Under the pieces are notes generated by a model, which was given only the letters and a program-made list of their open reading frames with translations, was not told where the DNA came from and ran no database searches. This document shows positions 1 through 9,100 of a stretch of DNA of 15,136 nucleotides, piece by piece (position 1 is the first letter of the stretch; every line of letters starts with the position of its first letter). Origin of the DNA: Baffinella frigidus (Eukaryota; Cryptophyceae; Cryptomonadales; Baffinellaceae); the NCBI GenBank assembly GCA_026770585.1, contig MU647106.1, positions 35,126-50,261 of the forward strand. The letters are read 5' to 3'. Position numbers and translations under genes: made by a program.

Positions 1-72
1 GTTTGGGGTTTGGGGTTTGGGGTTTGGGGTTTGGGGTTTGGGGTTTGGGGTTTGGGGTTTGGGGTTTGGGGT
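1..72 (+). repeat. TTTGGGG array
   Basis: About ten near-perfect TTTGGGG units in intron 42, cut by the window edge. Strong G-quadruplex potential on the plus (template) strand. Confidence 0.95.
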
Positions 73-96
73 TGAGGGTTCAGGTTTGGGGTGTAC

Positions 97-166
97 GGCG
101 GGCGTCGATGCGCGACTGGTCGCGGTGCAGCGAGGACTCTTCTCGCTCCAGCGACTGCATGTACGC
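97..166 (-). CDS. PRT6: PRT6-like exon 42, post-RING helix; gene continues off the left edge
   Basis: 23 codons plus one base, phase 0 entry, phase 1 exit, acceptor GCCCGCAG, donor GTACACC. It begins AYMQSLEREESSLHRDQSRI. This matches the helix (KYFEAVQLSS type) between the RING core and the final C-P-x-C pair, which must lie beyond position 1. Confidence 0.82.
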
Positions 167-3100
167 CTGCGGGCGGGGGGTAGAGTTTAGGGTTCAGGGT
201 TCAGGGTTCAGGGTTCAGGGTTTAGGGTTTAGGGTTCAGGGTTCAGGATTTAGGGTATACCACCAGCAACCCGTTGCAGCTTATAAGCGGGTCGGGCACT
301 GTAGTAATTTTCAGCTAAATCCATGAGATCTCATTGAATCTCCCGTCAGCAATTTCCAGGCCCCTGGGGCCCCCTACCGGGTCCTACGAATAAATCAAAA
401 ATATTATTCCCGGATATAGGGTCCAGGTTTTAGGGTTGAGGGTGTACGGTTGAGGGTTGATGGTGTAGGGTTGAGGGTTAGGGGGGTGCCTCGAAGCACT
501 CGGTGTGCATGTGGTGCCGGCACGACTGCACGTGCAGGTAAGCCCCGCTGCTCAGTCCCTGCTCAAGCCTTTCGGGTTTAGCGCTTAGGGTTTGGGTTCA
601 GGGATGAGTGTTTGGGGTTTAGGGTTTAGGATTTGGGGTTTGGGGTTTGGGGTGTAGGGTTTAGGGTTTAGGATTTAGGGTTCAGGGTTTAGCTCTGGCT
701 GAGTGTGTCTACCGTTGAGTTTAGGGCTTAGGGTGTACCGCCCCGGCGTTCCACGACGCATCCCCGTCGAGCCCCCCTGCCTCGAAGCCCCCCTCCAGCC
801 GCCATCCTGCTTCAGGGTTTCGTGTTCAGGGGTTGGTGATTCGTGTTTGGTGTTTGGTGTTTAGGGTGTAGGGTTTGGGGTTTGGAGTGTACCAAGCTCC
901 CCGGTGGCTTTGTCGCGCAGGGCCGCGAGCATCCTGGAGCGTTGCGCGAGCCCCACGATTCCCACTGGGTGGTCCTCCGCCGGCAGCGCCGCCTGCGGGG
1001 GACACCACCAACCACTTCAACACTTACGCTCGCAACGCTCACGAAATCAGTCAACTCGGTCGGGTTGACCGACTATTCCTAAGTTGACATGCTGGGTTTG
1101 CGATACAAATCCGTCAACGTTGAAACATAAACGAGCGCAGGCGAGTTAAATAGACGGAGACGGAGGCAGAAGAGAACCTGAGAGCAGATGACGCACTCGA
1201 CCGCGTCGGCGTTCCCCGCAATGTCGAGGTCTTGTTCCATCCCCGCGCCCTGCCCCCCCAAATCCCCCTCCCCCTCTTCTGCAGGGGTCAGGGGTTGAGG
1301 GTTCAGACCCTCTCCCTCTTCTTCTGCCGATCCCGGTTTAGGGTTTAGGGTTTAGGGTTTAGGGTTTAGGGTTTAGGGTTAGTGTTTAGTGTTTAGGGTT
1401 TAGGGTTTAGGCCTTCTCATTCCTGTGTCCATCCCGCACCCACCAGCACACCCCGTCACTTGCCTGAACTCAAAACCCAACCCCCGCAACAATCGACAAT
1501 GCACCCTGCATCATGAACCCTGCGCCCTGCACCCTGCACCCTGAAAAATAAAGCCTCAACCCCACAGAACCCGCCGTCAGCTGAGCAACCCCTGCAGGTC
1601 GGGGTCCTCTGCCCCCCCCCCCACGCGCGCCCACGTCCTAGCTCTGCCTCATCAGGGTTCACGGACTATTCGCATTTACTATTCGCAATTTGACGTTCTC
1701 AGTTTTGGGTACACATCTGTCAACTTTGGAGCGAAAAAGAGCCCGGCCTCACCAAAATGGCGAGACTGAATCAGACTGCGACAGAGCCAGACGTCCGCCC
1801 CATCTTCTTCTCTGAAAGTGAGAGCATATCTATGTATCGCATCTCAGGGCCAACGCTCGAGGGTGTAAAGTGTATGATTTCGGTTTGGGATTTTCGGTTT
1901 TCGGTTTTCGGTTTTCGGTTTAGTGTTTAGGGTTTAGGGCTTATCAAGAATGAGACCTTCGTCCCGGGCGAGCATGGCGTCCGAGAACATCTTCTGCTGC
2001 TCCTGTTTCAGGGTTTCGGGCTCAGGGTTCAGAGTTGTAGGTTTAGGGTTTAGGGTTCAGAGTCAAGGGTTCAGGGTTTCGGATTCAGGGCTTAGGGTTT
2101 AGGGTTTAGGGTTTAGGGTCCAGGGTCCAGGGTTTAGGGTTCAGAATCCAGGGTTGAGGGTCCAGGGTATACCGCGAACGACGCCAGCATCGCAGCCTGC
2201 CTTGCCTTCGCGGCAGCCAAGTTCCTATCCCGCTGTTCCTTCTCCCGCGTCACCCCCCCCCCCGCCCCGCCTGCGCCAACATCCATGCTCCCCCCTTCCC
2301 CCCCCGAGAGGAGTTCCTGAGAGGCGGTGCGGGGAACCCCCCCGCGGCGGGTGCGGTAGCGCGCGAGCACGGACGACAACGGCGGCCGCGAGTCTGGGGT
2401 CAGCGTTTAGGAGTTAGGGGTTAGAGGTTGGAGTTTCAAACCATAAGTGACCAGCAGAAAAGGAGGGGAAGCGTGCGAGGACAGACGAGAGCGGCGGACG
2501 GGCGCGAGTCTGTTTAGGTTTATGGGTTAGTGTTACAGGTTTGGGGTTCAGGGTTTAGGTTTTAGGGTGTAGAGTGTAGGGTGTAGGTTTTAGGTTTCGT
2601 GTAGGGTGTAGAGTGTAGGTTTTAGGTTGGGGGAGAGTTGAGGGAGGGTTTTGGGCATAGGGGTGACTGACCAGTCCACTGGCCCGCCTGCTCCATCGCC
2701 ACGAGCAGCGATTCGATGCTCGCTTCCCGCGGGGCCTCCCCCTCCTCCCCCCCCTCCCCCTCCTCGCCGGCCCGAGAGGATGAACCAGGTGGAAGCCCCA
2801 CCTGGTTTAGGGTTTAGGATTTAGGGTTTAGAGTTTATGATTTAGGTTTGGGGGATATAATCTTGATAGTTTCAGAGGGGTTTAGGGTTTAGGGTTTAGG
2901 AATCAGGGTTCTGGATTTTGGCGTTAGATGTTACCTGCCCCCCGTCTGGCGCACCATCCTCCATCGGGTTGCGCGCGGGAAGCCTCACCCCCATGTTCAC
3001 CTGTAGGGTGGTTAAGGGTTGAGGGGTTTGGGGTTTGGGGTTGAGAGTTGGGTTTGGGGTTTGGTGTTGAGGGTTTAGGGTTTAGGGTTTAGGGTAAGGG

Positions 3101-6100
3101 TTTAGGGTTCAGGATTTAGGGTTTAGGGTTCAGGGTTTGGGGTTGACCAGGATGCTGCGGGAGGTGAAGGCGCATCCGCGCGCGGCGGCGGCTGCGGCGG
3201 CTGCCTCCACGCCCTGCGCTTTCGCGTTTGGTCTTTGGTCTTTGGTCTTTCGTGCTTTTGGGTTGAGAGTTGAGGGTTGAGGGTTTACCTGCTTTGCCCC
3301 GGAGGGTGCGGCAGCCTCCCCCTCAGGGGAGGGGTCTTCGATGGTTTCGGGGTTCGGGGTTCGAGTTTCGGGTTTTCGGGTTTCGGTTTTCGGTTTTCGG
3401 GTTTAGGTTTTAGGGTGTAGGTTAGGGTGAAGGGTGTACCGGGCCGGAGGGTGGGGCAGGCTCCTCCTCCTCTTCAACGTCCCCGACGGTCTCGAGCGCC
3501 GCCTGCAGCAGCCACAGCGCCATGTTCACCTGCATTTCGGTTTAGGGTTTAGGGCCAGGGTCTAGGGTTCAGTGTTTAGGGTTCAGGGTTCAGAGTTTAG
3601 GGTTCAGGATTTTGGGTTTAGGGTTTAGGGCCACGCCAGATTACAAGTGGAAATTCTACAACGCGAAGTTTCGCTTTCAAAGCGTTTCGTGGTACACACT
3701 CCACATTGTTGCGGCTGCGAGCTATTCACTTTTGTCGTATTTCCGGTACGGGATATTCACTTTTGTCGTATTTTCGGTACGGGATATTCACTTTTGACGT
3801 GTTTCCGGGTACGAGATTTTTACTTTGGTCGTATTTCCGGTACAAATCTGGGGACATATCCGGAGAATCAAGTTTAGACAAACTCTGACGTGTGACATGG
3901 CGTGGTTTAGGGTTTAGGGGTGGCTGACCTGCACGGAGGTGATGCCCCGCGTGCACCACACCTGGTTTTCGGTTTTCGGTTTCGGTTTCGGGTTTATGGT
4001 TTCGGGTTTATGGTTTCGGGTTTATGGTTTAGGGTTCAAGGTTTACCTTGCAGAGGATGTTGAAAATCATGTGGTGGAGGACCTGGTTTGGGTTGAGGTT
4101 TGAGGGTCTGGCGTTTGGGGTTTGGGGTTTAGGGTTTGGGGTTCGCGGTTGAAAGTTTAGGGTTTATGGTTTGGGGTTTAGGGTTTCGATTTTCGGTTTT
4201 CGGTTGTAGGGTTTCCGGTTGAGGGGCAGGACCGGCGAGTGCAGCAGGAGGTTGATCCCCGCGAAGATCCGCGGCGTCGCCATCATCACGCTCCCCTCTG
4301 ACCCCCCCGGTACCGAAGAGGTCGCGCCCCCTTCGGTACCGCGGTTCTGCTTGTCTGTTGTTCGCGTCTGCTCCAGTGCCGCCTGCAGAATTCCCCGGTT
4401 GAGTAAAGAGTGAGAGAGAACTGAGGGAGAGAGAATCTCACCTAAGCCCTCAGCCCCAAACAAAGAGGTAGAAGAGGGAAAGACAGGCGAGGGGGCACTT
4501 GGTAGTGGGCGTGGCTGAAGCCTCAGCACGAGGATATGCATCAAGGAGGAGTGATGCTGGGCTGTGGCGAGGCCGCGCAGCCGGTACTTCCTAGCTCTGT
4601 CCCAGCCTTTTTGGACTTACCAATTCGGTCGCCCCGGGCTGTTTCCCACTCCAAAGTTGCCGGCACTCCAAAGTTGCCGGGTTTGTACCGCGAGCGCAGC
4701 ATGTGAAGTTGAGAATAGTGAGGCACCCCGAGAGAGGCAGAGGTAGAGGGGGGGGCACCTCGTAGTCCGCGTGGCTGAAGCCTCGCACCAGAATGTGGAT
4801 CAACGAGGTGTGCTGCTGCGCCCTGCTTTAGGCTTGAGGCTTTAGGGTTTAGGGTTTGGGGTTTAGGGTCTAGGGTTCAGGGTGTAGGGTGTAGGGTTTA
4901 GAGTTTAGGGTGTAGGGTGTACCCTCGTCCTGTACCCAGAGGAGCATCGCTGCGTGCCAGAGCAGGGGGAGCGGTTAGGGTTTAGGGTTTAGGGTTCAGG
5001 GTTCAGGGGTTAGGGGGTACGTGACGAGGGCGCGGAGGCGGTACTTGCCCTGCTCCATTCGCTCCGACTTGGGCGGATCGTAATCCGCGACCTGCAAACA
5101 CGCGCCCCGTCAGTTGACTGAACCGCGCAGGGTTTGTACGCGGATGATAACTAAACCGGCAAGGAAGAGGGTTTAGGGTGTAGGATTTTGGGTTTGACCT
5201 CGAGGAGGACAGGCTCGAAGTCGTCGTGTTCGTGCCAGCGGCGGCAGATGCTGTCCGTCAGGTGCGAGTGCGACATTGGCCGCACCGACAGTCGCGCCAC
5301 CACCTCCTGCGAGTCCAACGTCAGGCCTTTACGGTCTCTGCTTTGGGGTGTGGGGTCCCCGCCCCACCCAGCACACGTCACCGACTCCCCACCTGCGCCC
5401 CGCCGGGTGAGCTGACGGCTGCCGCTCGGCTACTACGCCTGATGCATGCGGTCTGCTTCCGCACGATTGAATGATGCAGGGCAGGGGGCGGGGGGGGCGG
5501 GGGGGCGACCTGGCGGATGCACTCGCGATCGGTGAGGCCAAGGCGCGCGCGCTCCGAGACCAGCGCCGCCACCAGCACCACCAGATCCTCCACCAGCGTG
5601 CATTGCACGTCCCATGTCGCCCACACCTCCCCGTCGTCTTCTGCAGGAGTCAGGAGTGAGAGCGGAGGAGTCAGCAGTCAGAACCAGGTCCTCGAGCAGG
5701 GTGCAGCGCACGTCCCACGCCTCGGCTGGACCAGGAGGAGTCAGGAGTGCGGAGTGGCAAGTGAGGAGTGGGTGAGGGGCGCCGGGGGGGGCGCGTGTGC
5801 CTGGAGGAGGGGTCGGGGGGGCGAAGCCGAGGAAGGACGCCAGCTCGAAGCGGTCCACCAGCGTCATGAACAGCTCGTCGGGCGGGAGCAGCACCGCCGC
5901 GCACTGCAGCGTCAGCACCCCGATTTAGAGATTGAGAGGGCGATTTGGGGATTGGGGTTTGGGGTTCAGGGTTTCGGGGTGAGGGTTGAGGAGGAAGACC
6001 GCGCACGGCCGCCACCATACAGAGGGTTTGGGGTTTGGGGTTTGGGGTTTGGGGTTCAGGGTTGAGGGTTTAAGGTTTAGGGTTCAGGGGTTAGCGTGCC

Positions 6101-9100
6101 TGGAGGAGGAACAGATCGAGGTCCAGGCCCAGGTCGTAGAAGTACGACGACCGGTAGAACCTGGGTTAGGGTTCAAGGTTTAGGGTTTCTGGTTTAGGGT
6201 TTGGAGTTTAGGGTTTGGGGTTTAGGGTTTGGAGTTTAGGGTTTAGGGTTTAGACTTTAGAGTTTAGGGTTTGGGGGTGTGGGGTTTAGGGTAGAACCAG
6301 CCTCTGCGGAGCATGGTCTCGCCGTTGCGGCGCCACACCCCCGCGCGGATCTGCGCGAGCACCACCTGCCAACACCAGGACACTCTCTTACTACCACTCT
6401 TGCCGCATCCCAGCAGGGAGTGTCCCAAGAAGCACGGGCCCGCCTCGGGATCCCGGGGCACACACCCACTGGATCGCATCGCGCCTGTCTGCGCCAGCAC
6501 CACCTGCAATCGAGCAACCAGCATCCGGGCGCACCTCCTCACACGTGCGCACAGCGTCACACATGCCACGCATTCTGATACTGGCTGCGGCTTGGTCCGA
6601 AAGCACACCCCCGCGCGCATCTGCGCGAGCACCACCTGCGATCGCGATTGCCACTCACCCGCGCGTCACCCAACTTGCGAATAGTCACCCCGTCAGGGCC
6701 CACCTCCTGGCACTGAGGGTTTTCGGGGGGGTGCGGCACCTGGATGCGGAGGGGGTGGTCGAGAAGGAGGCGGATGAATCCCTGCGGATCCTGCACCCCG
6801 AGGATCGCCTCCAGTGATCCTGACTCCGATGAGTACCGGCACATCTGGGGGGGGGTAGCGTTTGGGGTTTAGGGTGAAGGGTTTAAGGTGTAGGGTTTAG
6901 GGTTTAGGGTGAGGGTTTAGGGTTTAGGGTTTAGGGTTTCGGGTTTAGGGTTTAGGGTGTGGGGTGTGGGGTTTAGAGGGGAGAGGTGAGAGGGGAGAGG
7001 GGAGAGGGGAGAGGGCGGAGTGCTTGTAGGAAGGGGAGGGGGTGGATTTAGGGATGAGGGTGTTGGGTGTAGGGTTGAGGGTTGAGGGTTGATGGTTGAT
7101 GGTTGATGGGTGACGGTTTATACCTGGGACGCGAAGAAGGCGACGAAGCGGTGCAGCGGGATGTGCAGCGACACCGCGCTTGATCTCACCTGCACAGGTG
7201 CGGGGTTTCGGCTTTCGGGTTTCGGGTTTCGGGTTTAAGGTTTCGGGTTTCGGGTTGCAGGTTTACCGGGAGGCGCGAAGAGAGGTCGGAGATCCCCGCG
7301 GGTGAGGTGACCAGCCACTCTGTGCACGCCGTGATTCCTGCAACTCCCGATTCCGGTTTAGGCTTTCCCAACCGGGGGTTGGGGTTTAGCGTTTAGGGTT
7401 TGTGGTTTGGGGCTTAGGGATCAGGGATCAGGGCTTAGGGTTTCGGGTTTCGGATAGTAGCGAGAAGGTGAGTTAGGAGACGGACGGACCGAGTGCGAGG
7501 ATGTGGTGCATGGCGGCGAGGAGCGCCGGGAGTTCCAGGAGCAGGTCGGGCGCGTCTGGCCCGTCCCGCGGCTCCCGCACCGCCTGTGGGGAACAGAGCG
7601 CGCTGTTACCACCCACCAAACGCTGAACCCTGCACCCAAAGCCCTGAACCTCAAACCCTGAAACACAGAGCTCGTTCGGGGGGGGGCGGGGGGGGGAGGG
7701 AAAGACGCGCCTGCATCATGTCCTTGACGCCAGCGTCGACAAGCGAGAGCTGCTCCATCACCAGCTCCAACTCTGTCCTTCGGGGTGTGCGCTTCAGGGC
7801 CCAGGCTTCAGCGTTCAGGGTTTCGGGTTTCGGGTTTCGGGTTTCGGGGTTCGGGGTTCGGGCTCAGCGATTCGGGTTCCGGGTTCAAGGTTCAGGGTTC
7901 AGGGTCTCGGGTTTAGGTGAGGATGCTAGCATAATTGCCAGCTACTTGATGGTTTGGGGTTTGGTGTTTGGGGCTCAGGGTCGGGAATCGGGGTGGATGG
8001 TAGAACAAGGGTATGACGGACCGATGAAGAAGGGGGAGGTCCAGTGGCGGTTCTCCTGCTCGATGTGCGCGGTGACACAGCGCACGTGCGGATCGATGCC
8101 CTGGAATCTGCGCATGACGCGAAGCCACTCCGCGACCACCTGCGGCTTCCGCAGCACCTCCGCCACCACCTGCCAAACGCTTCGGGCTTTAGGCTTTAGG
8201 GTTGGGGGTTGGGGTTTAGGGTTTTGGGTTCAGGGTTGAGGGCCCCGGTATCGTGACTTTTGGGTTGTCGGGAGTTGTCGGGTTGTCGGGAGTTGTCGGG
8301 TTGTCGGGTGACGACCGTGCGGTGGGAGAGGATGTTGACGAGGTCGTTGGTGATGGGCCAGTAGGTCCTGTTCGTCCAGATCACGTTCTCGCAGTTCACC
8401 AACACCTGCTTGGGGGTTACGCTTTGGGGTTAAGGGTTAATCTGATTGGGGGTTGGGGGTAAGGTGGGACGCCTCGAAGTAGGCCCGGTTTGACCAGATC
8501 ACGTTATCGCACTTGACTAGCACCTGCTTGAGGTTGGGGTTGGGGCTTTGGGGGTTGGGGTTTAGGGTCAAGTCGACGACTTTGCACCGCACACCCCAGC
8601 ATGACAACTTGAGAATAGTCTGGCCAGTCAACGCTAGTGATGCAGAGGTAGTCGAGACCTCGCCGTCGACGGACGCCCCCGCGTGAAGAGGGTCGGAGAG
8701 CTGCTGGGCGTCGACGAGGGCGAGGATGTTGCGGAGGAGCGTCGAGAGCAACGCCTCCTCCCGCAGCATCTCCACCTGCCGCAAAGCAAGTCAGCAATCG
8801 CGTCACCAATGTCACCGTCACCAATGACTCACGTGACCAACCAAGCGGCGTCCGCAATGGAACCTGCCGCGTCAGCAATCGAGCAACGCCACCAAGTGCT
8901 CGAGCAACGCCACCAAGTGCTGACCAACGTCCCGACAGCAAGCGACCACCTCCCCAAGGAAGGAATGATCTCCTTGAAACCCTAAACCCTCACGGCTCAC
9001 TAACCCCTTAACCCTAACCCATCAAGGCTCCGAGTTGGGAAAAACCTGCGGGGCAGTCAGGGTGCACGCCCTGATTCCGGCATCAACCTATTTCCGGCAT

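Noticed and set aside
1-72. Chromosome end (true telomere)
   Set aside because: Arrays like this occur throughout the window between exons of one protein, and the exon at 97-166 shows the gene continues to the left. They are interstitial.
262-282. Small exon between a GTATACC donor and an AAG acceptor in intron 41
   Set aside because: The family alignment runs directly from exon 41 to exon 42, leaving no room for extra residues.
3-326. Open frame translating to GLGFGVWGLGF-type repeats; likewise 5517-6065, 7493-8239 and 11954-12151 on plus
   Set aside because: These are translations of the telomere-like repeat, which has no stop in some frames. They lie antisense to spliced exons of the ligase and have no domain content.
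1456-1662. Extra exon in intron 37
   Set aside because: The frame covers C-rich repeat, and exons 37 and 38 already join in phase with a restored Glu codon.
3721-3843. CRISPR array
   Set aside because: Direct tandem units without spacers, in eukaryotic intron sequence, and no cas genes.
5433-5918. Single 161-codon minus-strand coding region
   Set aside because: It contains the true exon 23 frame but then runs through intron and a truncated exon 24 copy. Phase and family alignment support splitting it by a GC-AG intron.
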